From Simmondsia chinensis (taxonomy: Eukaryota > Streptophyta > Magnoliopsida > Caryophyllales > Simmondsiaceae), in assembly GCA_018398585.1 (NCBI GenBank), contig JAGTTD010000001.1, forward strand, positions 19,299,750-19,363,749: a stretch of 64,000 bases of DNA, given 5' to 3'. Positions 10,741-22,990 of this stretch are shown one piece after another. The notes under the pieces were generated by a model. The model was not told the DNA's origin. It saw only the letters and a program-made list of their open reading frames with translations, and made no database searches. The first letter of the stretch is position 1. Each line of letters opens with the position of its first letter. The position numbers were made by a program, and so were the translations under genes.

Positions 10741-11735
10741 ATGCACGGCCGCCGCTCTTTGTCTCTTGACTTTACTAGATTCAACCATGAAATTGAAAAG
10801 ACCTTAAGAGACTTTAGAGCCCAACACCGAGCACAAACCGCAATGGCTGATGAACAATAACCACGTCCACTTATGGAGTATTTTACTCCCACCACATACA
10901 CTTCACCTTCATGCATTAGATTGCCACCGATAACCCATCAGTTCGAGTTTCAGCCACATACCATACAAATGCTCCCTTCATTCCACGACTTAGGTAATGA
11001 GAACCCGTACACACACTTGGACAATTTCGTGGAGGTTTGTTCAACCTTCAGGATTCCTAACATTAGTGATGACACAATCTTACTTCGTCTTTTTCCTTTC
11101 TCTTTGAAGGACAAGGCTAAGTATTGATTAGGCACCTTACCTAGTGGGACAATTAGTACTTGGACTCAAATGCAACAATAATTTCTTAAGAAATTCTATC
11201 CCATTAGCAAGACCAACATGCTAGGAGAGCCATCAACACCTTCGCCCAACTCCCTACTGAGGAGTTTCACGAGAGTTGGGATAGGTTTAGGGAACTTTTA
11301 CGAGCTTGTCCACATCATGCTATCCCTAAATGGTAACTAGTCCAAAATTTCTATTATGGGTTAAATGAAAAGGGTTAACAAACTGTTGATGTCTCATGTG
11401 GTGGTCAGTTCCTTAGGAAGAATGAGGATGAGGCGTGGGAATTGTTTGAACATTTGAATGAGAACTCACAACAGAATGCCGCACATGCATGTTTAAATGC
11501 TGCTAGGTTAAATAGAGGAGAAGTACATCAAATTGCTCACACTTCCATCTTAGATAAGAAAGTAGACTCTCTTGCCTCTTCTGTGGAGCAGCTTACTTCC
11601 TTATTTAAGATGACCTTGACTCCCCCTACTATTCCTAATTTGTCTAATGTTCAAAACATGCATAGTGTCTGTTCTTCATGCTCTAGTGTCTCTCATTCTA
11701 CACAAGATTTCCCCTCTGCTTCACCTTTTGTTGAG
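10741..11735 (+). pseudogene. gag: A1 gag
   Basis: Gag forms the particle that packages element RNA. The likely start is ATG 10741 (MHGRRSLSLDF), because the basic, EIEKT-containing lead resembles Athila Gag starts. The core reads PLMEYFTPTTYTSPS, then LPSFHDLGNENPYTHLDNF and VCSTF, the family's capsid-like region. Stops interrupt it at 10858 (TAA), 11125 (TGA in place of a Trp codon) and near 11177, and there is a frameshift near 11215. CSSCSSVSHSTQDF near 11671 is a zinc-knuckle-like CxxCxxxxH with the last Cys lost. A homologous piece on the other strand is at 37560-38012. Confidence 0.85.
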
Positions 11736-11930
11736 TGATCGAAGGAACAGGTTAATGCAGCCCAAGGATTCTCGAGGAATGATCCGTACTCGAACACATA
11801 CAATTCGGGCTGGAGAAACCATCAATTCATGCCACAGCAACACAATCCACGACCTCAACAATCTGGTGTGCCATGACCTCTCGGTTTTCAAACGCAAGGG
11901 TATGCTTCTAACTACTCTCAACCTTCTAAT

Positions 11931-13499
11931 TTGAGCTCCAATTCGAATTTCGAAGAGAAGGCTTTGAGTGTGCTGAAAGGTTTGGAAGCTATTTCCCAAC
12001 TCCTCCACTCCCATACACAATCAATCTCAAAGCTAGAAACCCAAATAGGTCAACTAGCTAATACTTTGAGTAGGAGAGATGAGGGAAGACTCCCTAACCA
12101 AACCGTAGAGAACCCTAGGAATTATGTGAGGCAAGACAATTATCCTTCCCATCAAGAACAAGCAAAGTCTATTACAAAGTTAAGAAGTGGGAAAGAGGTT
12201 GACGATGGGGTGAGTGTTGAAGTACCCATAAGTGACGAGGGAGAAGAAAAGAGGGAGGAAAGAGAGAAGAAGACCGATGAGGTCATGCACCCTTCTCCGA
12301 CTCCTAAGACCTCTGATCTTCCTTCCTCATATGTACTTAGAGTGCCCTTTGCCCAAGCTTTAGTTACACCACATCCAAATAGGAAGGACAAGAAGTGGGA
12401 AGACATTTTGGAGACTTTTAGGCAAGTAAAGATAAACATTCCCCTTCTTGATGCAATTATACCGGTCCCGACCTATGCGAAGTTTATTAAGGACCTTCTG
12501 AACAAAAAAAGGCGATCTAGAGCACATCTGCCTAAAAAAGTATTTTTAGCCAAGCAAGTTAGCTCTATCCTAAAGTGTGACACTCCAATTAAGTATAAAG
12601 GCTCTGGTGTCCCCACCATCTCTTGTTCACTTGAAAACTACCCGATTGATAAAGCTTTACTAGACTTAAGAGCGAGTGTCAACATTATTCCTTACTCAGT
12701 TTATGAGAAGTTAGGCCTGGGAGAGTTGAAACCCACCACGATGACCTTGCAGTTAGCAGAAAGATCAACTAGGATCCCCCGTGGTGAGCTGATTGACATG
12801 TTAGTGAGAGTAGACAGAGCCTTGTTTCTTGCTAATTTCCTCGTGCTTGATATGGAACCTTCCAGTCATTCGAAAAGCCATGTCCCTGTCATTCTAGGTT
12901 GGCCTTTCTTAGCGATGGCCAATGCTACCATTAATTGTAGATCTAGGGTAATGGACGTCAGTTTTGAAAACATGACTATTAGGTTGAACCTTTTTAAGGC
13001 TTCGTTGTCACCCACTAGTGAGGATGAGTTGGGGTGTTTCTGGGTGGATGCTATTTATGATTTGGTTGACCAAACACTTTCCTCTATCCTAGTTAGTGAT
13101 TCCCTTGAGCAAGCACTAGTATACGATTGTTCTAATGATTTTGAGATCGAAAGTGACATTAAAGAGATGAATGATTTGCTTGAGTTGTGTGCCCCCTTAG
13201 AGACTTGTCATTGGTTGTCAAAAGTAGAAGCCTTACCTACGCTGTCGGATTCCCCTGCCTTGCCTTCCATAGTTTCACCACCCAAACTTGAACTTAAGTG
13301 GTTGCCATCTACGCTTAAGTATGCTTTCTCAGGCCCTGATGAGACTTTACCTGTGATTATCTCCTCTCAGTTGCCTAGGGAACAAGAGGATGCATTGATG
13401 ATAGTGCTTAGTGATCATAAGAGTGCCATTGGGTGGCCTGTGGCTGATTTGAATGGTATAGACCCTTCCATTCGCATGCATAGGATTTTTCTTGATTAG
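11931..13499 (+). CDS. pol: A1 Gag C-terminus, protease and linker (open segment)
   Basis: This 522-residue frame is the largest in the window, and it continues the gag-pol polyprotein after a frameshift rather than starting a gene. Residues about 1-60 are the Gag tail (LETQIGQLANTLS), and 60-150 an acidic, Lys-rich linker. The retropepsin-like protease is at about 230-345. Its active-site loop reads LDLRASVNIIP, with Arg where the family has Gly in D-x-G-A, so it is probably inactive. The second protease motif, VPVILGWPFLA, is at about 320. The frame ends at a stop (TAG at 13497) just before RT. Confidence 0.82.
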   Translation: MSSNSNFEEKALSVLKGLEAISQLLHSHTQSISKLETQIGQLANTLSRRDEGRLPNQTVENPRNYVRQDNYPSHQEQAKSITKLRSGKEVDDGVSVEVPISDEGEEKREEREKKTDEVMHPSPTPKTSDLPSSYVLRVPFAQALVTPHPNRKDKKWEDILETFRQVKINIPLLDAIIPVPTYAKFIKDLLNKKRRSRAHLPKKVFLAKQVSSILKCDTPIKYKGSGVPTISCSLENYPIDKALLDLRASVNIIPYSVYEKLGLGELKPTTMTLQLAERSTRIPRGELIDMLVRVDRALFLANFLVLDMEPSSHSKSHVPVILGWPFLAMANATINCRSRVMDVSFENMTIRLNLFKASLSPTSEDELGCFWVDAIYDLVDQTLSSILVSDSLEQALVYDCSNDFEIESDIKEMNDLLELCAPLETCHWLSKVEALPTLSDSPALPSIVSPPKLELKWLPSTLKYAFSGPDETLPVIISSQLPREQEDALMIVLSDHKSAIGWPVADLNGIDPSIRMHRIFLD

Positions 13500-13520
13500 A
13501 GGGCTAGACCCACTATAGAG

Positions 13521-14904
13521 ATGCAAAGGAGGTTAAACCCTAACATGAAGGAAGTGGTAAAGAAAGAGATTGTGAAATTGCTTGATGCGGGTATCATTTA
13601 CCCAATTTCTGATAGTACGTGGGTTAGCCCTATTCAGGTAGTCCCAAAGAAGTCGAGTGTTATTGTGGTTAGGAGTAGTGATGGAGAGTTAGTGCCTACT
13701 GGAGAGACCACGAGCTAGACAGTGTGTATTGACTATAGGAAGCTTAACTCGGCCACTAGGAAGGACCATTTTCCTCTACCATTTATTTACCAGATTTTAG
13801 AGAGGCTAGATGGTCAGAGCTTTTACTGTTTTCTTGATGGATATTCAGGATATAACCAGGTAGCAGTCCACCCAGAGGATCAGGAAAAAAATGACTTTTA
13901 CGTGCCCCTTTGGCACATTTGCCTACCATAGGATGCCATTTGGATTATGTAATGCACCCGCTACATTCTAGAGATGCATGATGGTTATCTTCTCTGACAT
14001 GGTAGATAGATTTCTTGAGGTTTTCATGGATGATTTCTCTGTTTTTGGATCTTCGTTTGATGAATGTTTGCATAATTTAAGGCTTGTGCTAAAAAGATGT
14101 GAAGAGACCAATCTTGTTTTGAGTTGGGAAAAGAGTCACTTTATGGTTCAAGAGGGGATTGTACTGGGTCATATAGTGTCCAAGAAGGGTATTGAGGTTG
14201 ATAAGGCTAAGGTAGATTTGATTGCAAAATTACCCGGTCCCTCAAATGTGAAGCAAGTTAGATCCTTTCTAGGTCATACAGGTTTCTATAGGAGATTCAT
14301 TAAGGACTTTGGGAAGTTAGCTAGACCACTGACTAGCTTGATAGTTAAGGAAATATCATTTGAGTTTGATGAGTCTCGCTTAGAAGCTTTCCAAACGCTC
14401 AGATCATTACTTGTGTCGGCCCCTATTATGCAGCCACCTGATTATTCTCTCCCTTTTGAAATTATGTGTGATGCTTCTGATTTTGCTATAGGTGTCGTCC
14501 TAGGTCAAAGAGTGAATAAAGTGCCTCATGTCATTTACTATGCTAGTAAAACTCTTAATGATGCCCAACGCCATTACACCACCACTGAAAAGGAGTTGCT
14601 AGCTGTTGTGTTTGCTCTTGACAAGTTTCGTTCCTATCTTTTGAGGTCAAAAGTCATTATCTATTTTGACCATGCTGCATTAAAATATTTGTTCTTAAAG
14701 AAAGAAACAAAAACTAGGCTCTTTAGATGGATTCTTCTACTTCAAGAGTTTGACATTGAGATTAGAGATAAGAAAGATGCAGAGAATGTGGTAGCTAACC
14801 ATCTCTCTAGGATTTTCTTTGAGCATCATGATCCATCTATTTCAATGCATGACTCTTATCCTAATGAGCAACTTTTTGTTATCTCCCATTCACGTGGCCC
14901 TTGA
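13521..14904 (+). pseudogene. pol: A1 reverse transcriptase and RNase H
   Basis: RT motifs in order are VCIDYRKLN (about 13723), CFLDGYSGYNQVAVHPEDQ (about 13830), MPFGLCNAPATF (about 13932) and the catalytic FMDDFSVFG (about 14023). RNase H follows with [11 protein letters not shown] (about 14461), [20 protein letters not shown] (about 14536) and a C-terminal VANHLSRI (about 14790). It is broken by a stop at 13717 (Trp to stop), a frameshift in the A-run near 13887-13893, a stop at about 13971 and a stop at 14902. The frames 13521-13718, 13722-13931 and 13978-14904 are its pieces. Confidence 0.9.
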
Positions 14905-16206
14905 TTTGCAGATATTGTTAATTTTCTCGCCATAGGTCCGATTCCATCTACTTGGTCTAAGTATGAAAAAGATAGGTTTTATTCTCAGGTAAAGCACTTT
15001 TATTGGGAAGACCCTGACTTGTTTAAACATTATGCGGATCAAGTAATTCGTAGGTGTGCTCCAAAGTGTGAATATCACAGCATTTTATCTTTTTCTCACT
15101 CATATGCATGTGGAGGACACTTTGGAGGTCGTAGGACTGCTGCAAAAGTCCTACAATGTGGTTTTTGTTGGCCTACTCTGTTTAAGGATGCTCACGAGTT
15201 TTGTCTTGCATGTGAGCGTTGTCAGCGGACAGACGCATTGACACGTTGAGACATGATGCCTTTAAACCCTATTTTGATCGTGGAAATATTTGATGTTTGG
15301 GGTATTGACTTCATGGGTCCATTTCCCCCGTCTTTTGGGTTTGTTGACATACTCGTAAGGGTTGACTATGTGTCGAAGTGGATTGAAGCTATGCCTACTA
15401 GGACCAATGACCACAAGGTGGTCATGCAATTTGTCAGAGACCGCATCTTTAACTGTTTTGGTACCGCTAGAGCACTCCTTAGTGATGGTGGTAGACACTT
15501 TATTCACAAGTCATTGGAGGCACTTCTTAGGAAGTACTCGGTGCATCATAAGATTGCTGCCCTATACCACCCCCAAACTAGTGGTCAAGTAGAGCTTTCA
15601 AATCATGAGATTAGGACTATACTTGAGAAAACAGTTCGTCCTGATAGGAAAGATTGGTCATTTAGGTTGAATGATGCTCTTTGGGCTTACCGCACTGCCT
15701 ATAAGACCCTACTTGGTATGTCACCCTATAGGTTAGTCTTTGGTAAAGCATGTCATTTACTGGTTGATTTAGAACACCGTGCTTATTGGGCCACTAGGGC
15801 TTTGAATTTTTACTTAGACCAAGTTGGATCTAACCGAAAGCTTCAATTGAGTGAACTTGAGGAGTTGAGAAATAAAGCTTATGAGAATGCAAAGATTTAT
15901 AAAGCTAAAACCAAGGCTTTTCATGATAAACATATTTTGAGGAAAACATTTGTTTTTGATCAAATGGTTTGGCTTTTTAATACTAAATTGCGTCTTTTTT
16001 CTGGTAAGTTGCGGTCTAGGTGGGATGGTCCTTTTGTGGTTAAGCAGGTGTACCCCTCGGGTGCTATTGAGATATGCCACTTAAAAGATGGTCGTGCATT
16101 CACTGTAAATGGTCAAACACTTAAACCTGTAGTTGAGTTGGATGACATTGTTGATCGACAGCTTATTGAAGTCATCTCTTCGGTGGACACCATGATTGAC
16201 ACTTGA
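14905..16206 (+). pseudogene. pol: A1 integrase
   Basis: The HHCC zinc domain is HSYACGGHFGG followed by CLACERCQR (about 15098-15225). A stop at 15247 separates it from an open 317-residue core (15253-16206). The three catalytic acidic residues are visible: Asp in [10 protein letters not shown] (about 15299), Asp in LLSDGGRHF (about 15477) and Glu in [14 protein letters not shown] (about 15568). The C-terminal domain, with [20 protein letters not shown], is intact (about 16010-16075). This is the best-preserved enzyme region in the window, but the upstream breaks mean it is not made as part of a normal polyprotein. Confidence 0.9.
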
Positions 16207-17509
16207 TTTTGGCTGGATTCATTGCACTCGGCTGAAGGCGTAAAACTTAGCACTCCTAGGAGGCAGCCTAGGTTTTGTTAATTTTTGTTTTTAGTTTAGT
16301 TTTTAAATTAATTAGTTTCTTGGAGACTTGTTTTCTCTCTTTTCAGGTTCTTGTCCCGGGTTGAAGGAGTCATATATAAATGTTCACGCCACTTTGTTAG
16401 GTTGTATTGCCCTATTTCACCTATTTCTTGTGCCTTAATGATTTATGTTGTCGCATTGAGAACAATGCATGGTTTAGGTGTGGGGGTGAGGCTCATTTGC
16501 ATGTGCTCATTTTTTTGGGTCAAATTTTTACAATTTTTAACATCTTTTGTGCATTTTGAGTGTGCATTATAACCGTTTAGCCAAGTTTTCCTTGATCGAC
16601 GCGCATGTTAGGATGATAATAGGATTATTTGTTTATTTCGTTCTCTTAATTCCATGAAACTAAATGATTCTACTTTATACTTGTTAGTGATTATTGTCAA
16701 TCAGTATTGATATTAATGGGCTCTACTCATGCGGCTCACATATTTACTATGCACAGAACTTTCATGTTGTGGATAATCTGAAAATTTTGAGTAAACAATC
16801 TTATATGTCTTGAGTTTTGCAGGCTTACTATATTGGATTATCCTAATCTTTGCCTCTTGATATGATGTAAAGTACTTGTTAATCAATGTCAATTGTAAAG
16901 TTGAGGTACTTGTTGTGCAAAAGTCCAAAAACTGGACAGAAAAAGAAGAGGAAACAAAAAAAAATGAAAAGTAAGAAAGCAAAAAGTTTCCTCCAAAAAA
17001 AAAACAAAGAAAAAAAAAGCAAAAGAAAAAAAAGAAAGTGAAAATTTGATATACATTCATGATAAAGATGTTCTTCTTTTGAGCTATATCGATGTCAAAA
17101 AGTTGTAAAGTGGTCACTCATATGCCACTTAAAATTCTCTATGTAAGGGCATGTGTTTAGGTGATTCAATGATGTGGGCGTACAAAACCTTGGTATATTT
17201 GGTTGGATGCCAGAATTTGAAGAGATTCTATGGCATGAGATCCCATTCACGTTCACTTGTGTGCTTAAATTTTTAAGTAGTTTCTATTAGTTGATACAGG
17301 GTTAACGAAATTTTATGATGAGCTTTGAAGATTAATCATATGAATTCATAGAACTGGAGAATGCTCTAAATGATTGAATCCTGTCTTGAATTGTATTGTA
17401 TGTGTTAATCTCGAAAAACTTGGAGAAGGTTGGGGTAGTTGGTCACCTGAGTCGTAATGTCTATTCTACACCTTGCTCAAGGACTAGCAAAGGTTAGGTG
17501 TGGGGGTGT
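16207..17509 (+). other. A1 3' noncoding region with polypurine tract
   Basis: There is no env-like frame here, although many Athila elements carry one. The conserved CCTAGGAGGCAGCC block is at about 16255. An A-rich run lies at 16940-17040. GGTGTGGGGGT at 16476 resembles an internal purine tract, and AGGTGTGGGGGTGT (about 17496-17509) precedes the 3' LTR. Confidence 0.7.
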
Positions 17510-19140
17510 TGATGCGTCTCATATTTACGCATCATTTAATTGCTATTTTAGTTATTTTGCACTTGTTTACTTATAAATTTATACTCACTTTGACAATTTT
17601 AATGTTTATAGGCTTGAAGATCAAAATTCGAGATATTGTCAAATCTGGTGCAAATAAGACAATTCAATGCGTAAACAATTAAATCAAGTCAATTGGAGGT
17701 TGGGACAAAATCGTATAATCGAAGATCGACCCACGTCCAGACATCTGTCCAATTCTTTATCGGCACCATCATCAACCTTTAGCCCACGCTGCTCAAATCC
17801 GACCAGTACCTGTTCCGACCCAAACCTGCACTGTCATACCCGACACCAACAACCCTGCATCAATGTCCCCTGTCAGCCCATGCAAACCAGGCCCACCAAC
17901 AGCGACTCAACGCAGCCCAACACAAGCCCATCGTCATCACTATCAACCACCAAGACTCGGCCCAGGCCAAACCTGCGTCCTCCTCTGTCTAGTTCGGCCC
18001 AACACCTGCGTTCACCAGCCCACCAGCGCAACCACCGACACCAACTCCAGTCCAGCCCACGTACAACAGCTTCCCAGCCACCATCGTTAGGCCCACAAAC
18101 CTCCATCACCACCCGCATCCCCGTTCAACCGACACCAGCTCAAGCCCGTCACTATCCAGGCCCATTGCAGTGCACGTAGTGTTCGTTGAAAGGGAAAGTC
18201 GGTTTGGAGAGGGGATAAAAAGACAACTTGATGCTCTGTTTTAGGGGAATTTCACTGCAACAACTCTCTTTCTCTGAATTTCTCTCTCTCTGCCTCTCAA
18301 TTGTTTTTTATTTTATTTATTTTTTCGTTAAATTGGAATGAGATCGAAATTAGCGTGAAGACCAACATGAGTTCACACATCTCCTCTTTCACCAATTCAT
18401 CCTTGATGGAGAGCTAACTTGCTCTCTGGGGTTAGATGAAGTCTGAGCCTTTTTACTTTGTATTACTTTTAATTTTGGGATAATTGTTTTTGTATGAATT
18501 GCTTGATTGTGAGAAATACTATGAAGTATTGTGCTTTAGTTGTTTATTCAATTGATATGATTAGTGAGTTTGTAACCTTTAATTGTTGATATTTATAAAT
18601 TAATTCTTCGTTCTTGTAGACTTAGGAGTAATTAATCAAGCAATAGTATTAACTGAATTGTTAATTAAAGCCTATCTTCTGTATGCTTTAGTTAGATAGG
18701 GTCAATACGTGATAATTAGCAATATGTTAGGTTGAGCTTATTTTCTTTATGCTTTAGTTAGATAGGGTCAATACGCGATACTAACAACATTACCTTAGTA
18801 GGTTGAAGCTTGTATCCTCAACCACTACTTGTGTGATAATCAATAATTCAAAGTTGAGAGTTAATGCAAAAATAATTGGCTAATGATGGATGCGAAACCT
18901 TAGGATCCAATTTAATACACTTTTCCGATTAGAAGCAAAATACCTTTGTTTGATTGTCGTTTTCTTAGATTAACTAACACAAAAACCCTCACTTTTATTC
19001 CAATCAATTTAGGTCATAGAATAAATTCACGCACTGTTAATCCATGTGGTTCGACACCTTCTCACCCTACACTTCAATTTAGATGTGTTTAACAGATAAG
19101 GTTTTATATTAAATTTTGATAGATGTAGAAAAACACATCA
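17510..19140 (+). repeat. A1 3' LTR
   Basis: It is 1631 bases, homologous to 8779-10426, TGATGCGTCT to ACACATCA. It includes the C-rich block (about 17730-18170) with small indels relative to the 5' copy. Confidence 0.9.
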
Positions 19141-19145
19141 GGGGC

Positions 19146-19770
19146 CATCTGTATTTGTAAAAGACTATAGATTCCATATTGCACACCTAATCCCTGCCAC
19201 ACTTCATAATATTACCCAATGTACATAAGACTTTGATCACATATAGAGACCTAAATTTTAGTACACCAAGATAACTAACACTCCATGCATAGTTCCAGAA
19301 TACCCTTAGGATTTAGAGTCATCATTCAAACTATACATTATGAATCACTCATTTTTAATAGTAGTCTAGATACAAGTAATTCGCTTGGTCCAATTCGGTG
19401 TGTCAATCTCATTTCAAATACCGATACAACACCTTTGGATCACCATCCACATGACCAAGACAGGTCATCTAAAGTGTTACATTATAGCCTTAGCAAACAA
19501 GTAGTCAAAACTTGTCATCGACTATGAATCTTCATTCAACATGTCATTCATTTTGTTTTAAGTCTATATGTGGCATAATCCCATTACCCACTTAAAGCAA
19601 ACAGTTAAACGTTCTTCGAGGACTACCCTTATCATGGATTTCACTTAAAATAAAATCACATGCATAATGAACTCAGAGATACAATTATAATAAAAATGAA
19701 AATAACCAAATTTTATTCTCTAACATAAAATATTTACAAAAATTGGATTTTCAGGACACTGTTCCTAACA
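19146..19770 (-). repeat. C1 3' LTR, proximal part
   Basis: It resumes the C1 LTR right after the A1 target duplication (19141-19145) and ends CCTAACA at 19770, the TG end in element sense. It is homologous to about 26255-26844 of the 5' LTR. The purine tract GGACAAGTAGGAGAT (minus) follows at 19771-19785. Confidence 0.88.
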
Positions 19771-19785
19771 ATCTCCTACTTGTCC

Positions 19786-20400
19786 TAAATCCAATTAACC
19801 ATATACCTTATCCCCATCCCTTCTAAATGTGACTCAAAATTCTTCTGAGTCAAAGTCTTTGTGAAAGGATCTGCAAGGTTATTGTTCATATTTATCTTCA
19901 ATATCGCTATCTCACCCTTCTTGGCAAAGTCTCTAATGAGGTGGTACTTCCATTCAATGTGCTTGGAAGTCTTGTGTCTTATAGGTCCTTTAGAGTTAGC
20001 CACCACACCAAAGTTGTTACAAAAGATCGTGATAGGTGTAAGACCATCTCTAACAATTTTAAGATCCTTTAGGAACTTTCTAAGCCAACAAGCCTCCTTT
20101 GCAACTTTTGAAGCTATAATATATTCGACCTCCATAGTTCAGTCAGCAATGCAAGACTGCTTAACACTCCACCAACTGATAGCCCCATCTCCAAGGGTCA
20201 AGACATATCCAAACGTTGAACATCTGGTATCCCTATCTGACTGAAACTTTGAATCACTATAGCCCGCTAGAACTAGCTTGTCACTATGAAAGGTTAGCAT
20301 ATAATCTCTAGTCCTTCTCAAGTATTTAAGAACGTGCTTCACTGCCACCTAGTGCAATAGACTAGGGTTAGACTGATATCTACTCACAATCTTGATAGCA
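19786..20400 (-). pseudogene. pol: C1 RNase H
   Basis: The C-terminal copia RNase H is readable on the minus strand: YSDSKFQSDRD, then GAISWWSVKQS, TMEVEYIIASKVAKEACWL and KHIEWKYHLIRD. The usual Asp of the YCDN motif reads Asn (IFCNNFG), so catalysis is probably lost. A stop and frame change separate 20139-20348 from 19785-20135. It lies directly before the purine tract, as expected. Confidence 0.85.
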
Positions 20401-21480
20401 TAGCAAATATCTAGTCTCGTGCACAACATAGCATACGTGAGGCTTCCCACAACCAAAGCATATGGTACGTTCCCTCATATGCTCTTCCTCTTGATGTGTG
20501 TTAGAACACTACTCTAAAGAAAGAGGTACTCCATGTCTGAAAGGTAATAACCCTTATTTAGAGTCCTCCATGTGACTCCTTGAAAACATTTTGACAATAT
20601 AAGTGGCCTAAAACAGACCCAATATCCCATTCTTACAGTCTCGCAAAAGATCGATCCCAAGAAAACAGATGGCTTCTCTTAGGTCCTTCATATCAAATTG
20701 ACTTGAAAACCAAGTCTTTACAGCTGATAAGAAACCTATAGCATTCCCAATAAGTAGTATGTCAGCCACATATAATACTAAGAAAGCCAGTACTTTCTTA
20801 TGATTTTGCTTGTACATGCATGGTTCATTAATCAATTGCTCAAACCCATAGGAATTGATCACTTCATTAAATCTAATATTCCATAAGTGTGATGCTTGTT
20901 TCGGACCATAAATGGACTTCTTTAATTTTCGTACCATATGCTCTGATTTTTGCCAATGAAACCGTCTGGTAGCACCATATAGATGTCTTCATCAAGATGA
21001 CCATTTAAAAAGGCCATTTTGACATCCATTTGCCAAATCTCATTCTCAAAATAATCAGCAATGGACAAGAGTATCCTAATGGACTTTAGTGGCTACTGGT
21101 GAGAAAGTCCCATCATAATTGATACCTTCCTTTTGGGTAAAAACCTTAGCAACTAGTCTTGCCTTGAAGGTTTCTACCTTCCCGTCCACTCTTTTCTTCC
21201 TCCCTCTTGTAGACCCACTTACATCCAATGGGTTTAATGCCATGCGACGCCTCTACAAGTTCTCAAACCTGATTAGAATACATGGATTCTACCTCAGCTT
21301 TCATTGCCAAGACCCACTTATCAGCATCTTTGTCTTTAAGTACCTCAGTGTAGTTAATAGGATCAGACTCAATGCCACGGTCAACTATTAAGGCCCCGGC
21401 CATGAATCTGTCAGGTGCATTAACAATCCTCCCACTATGCCAAGGCTCTCGTGTACTTGAAGCATTCTCGATTCTTTCTG
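20401..21480 (-). pseudogene. pol: C1 reverse transcriptase
   Basis: Minus-strand pieces are KLKKSIYGPKQASHLWN (about 20930-20880), VLYVADILLIGNAIG (about 20770) and FDMKDLREAICFLGIDL (about 20690-20640). The catalytic YVDD reads YVAD, so the polymerase is dead. The N-terminal part, with decayed MDVK and FLNG motifs, is at about 20980-21060. Stops and frameshifts are frequent. Confidence 0.85.
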
Positions 21481-21499
21481 TAGATGTATCTAATACATC

Positions 21500-22480
21500 T
21501 ATGGTGTCTCGAGATGTCTCTAACTATTTTAAAATAGTGTCAACATCTCTTAATTCCTCTAATACTACTCTGCTTTTACTTTTGTAGACTACTATACAAT
21601 CCTCCTCCAAAAATTTGGCATTTACATTTACAAACACCTTTTGTTCAGAAGGATCGTAGAAAAGACTACCCCTCGTTCCTCTTGGGTAACCTACAAACAA
21701 ACAGACCTCCATCCTTGATTCCAACTTCTCAGGATTCTTTTTCAACATATGTACTAGACACCCCCAAATTTAAAGGTATCCTAAACTAGGCTTTCGCCGA
21801 GTCCACAACTCCAAATGTGCTTTAGGAACTGACTTCAATGGAACTAAGTTAAGGAGATATACTGTTATTTCCAAGGCATAACCCCAAAAAGAGATCAGTA
21901 AAGTAGCATGACTCATCATGGACCTTACCATCTCCAATAGTGTCCTATTTCTCATTTCTGCAAAACCATTTTGCTGCAAAGTACTAGGTGCAAAAAGGTA
22001 CAATCTTATCCCATTTGAAGTTAGGAAATCTAGAAACTCTGAAGGAATCCCCACCTTGATCTGATCGAAGTGTTTTAACATGTTTACCTAATCGTTTTTC
22101 AACTTCAGCCTTGAACTCTCTTTACTTTTTAAAAGAGTCAGATTAATGTCTCATTAGGTGTGCATGTCCATATCTAAAGTAATCATATGAGAAAGTGATG
22201 AAATACTCACACTCACCTCTTACTTGAACATTCATTGATCCACATACATTTTTGTGAACCAGCTCAAGCAAGTCACCAACCCTGTTGCCTTTACTCTTAA
22301 AGACAGACTTGGTCATTTTACCTTCTATGTAGGATTAGTAGATTGGTAAGGACTTTAAGTCCAAAGGTTCTATCGGTCCATCTTTTACTAGTCTTTGGAT
22401 CATGTTCGTATTAATGTGACCTAGGTGTTGCAGCCATGTGCAGGTGTTACCCTTTTCAAAGTGTGTCCCCTTACAAGGTA
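21500..22480 (-). pseudogene. pol: C1 integrase
   Basis: The minus-strand segment 22081-21770 reads FLTSNGIRLYLFAPSTLQQ, NGFAEMRNRTLLEMVRSMMS and then VYLLNLVPLKSV, the end of a copia integrase core with the Glu position in NGFAEMRNRT. The segment 21748-21524 reads RMEVCLFVGYPRGTRGSLFY, the typical C-terminal integrase signature. The N-terminal half (22100-22480) is too broken to follow residue by residue. Confidence 0.82.
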
Positions 22481-22508
22481 GGACAAGTAAGCCGGCGTTA
22501 GATTCATA

Positions 22509-22990
22509 TCAACAATCTACTGAGTTTTGATCAAGAAATAACATAAACAAACCATCCACACAAGTACCTTTACAAATAAACAATTTATTTCGACTAATGA
22601 AAAATTCAGAACCAAAACTAACTAAATATTCAGTATTAATTAAACAAGACATAGAAATCAAATTCCTACATAATGCAGGTACAAATAGATAGTCTTTCAA
22701 GACCAAAACTCTACCACTAAAAAGTAAGCCAATATTTCCAACTCCTAAGACCGAAACTCTTGTACCGTCTCTAATTATCAGGTACACCACTCTATCAAGC
22801 AGGCTCCCTGTTAGACTGAGTCTCGACAACATATTAGAGACTTGGTCAATTGAACATGAGTCCACATGTCAGGAACCTGGTGGACTCTCAACTACATATG
22901 ACTCAATCGAGTGATATATTATCATATCATCACCAAATGGTTTTCCAGTCTTGGCAGGAAGGGCAGCTAAGTACTTAGTGTAGTTCCTCT
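22509..22990 (-). pseudogene. pol: C1 protease/GAG-pre-integrase region
   Basis: The 118-residue minus-strand frame contains VSVLGVGNIGLLFSGRVLVL and CRNLISMSCLI, the GAG-pre-integrase region of copia polyproteins, with a lead that corresponds to the protease. The protease active site is not clearly visible. Confidence 0.8.

Larger units (their letters stand above)
8779..19140 (+). mobile_element. A1: near-complete Athila-type Ty3/gypsy element
   Basis: LTRs of 1648 and 1631 bases (TGATGCGTCT to ACACATCA), a tRNA-Asp primer site, gag, protease, RT/RNase H, integrase and a long 3' noncoding region with a purine tract give a 10.4-kb element. The target duplications are GGGGA (8774-8778) and GGGGC (19141-19145). 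The interrupted C1 LTR reads on as CATCTG, just as in the related sequence at about 26260. In the first 237 bases I counted about 13 LTR differences (near 5 percent). No env-like frame is visible after integrase. Confidence 0.92.
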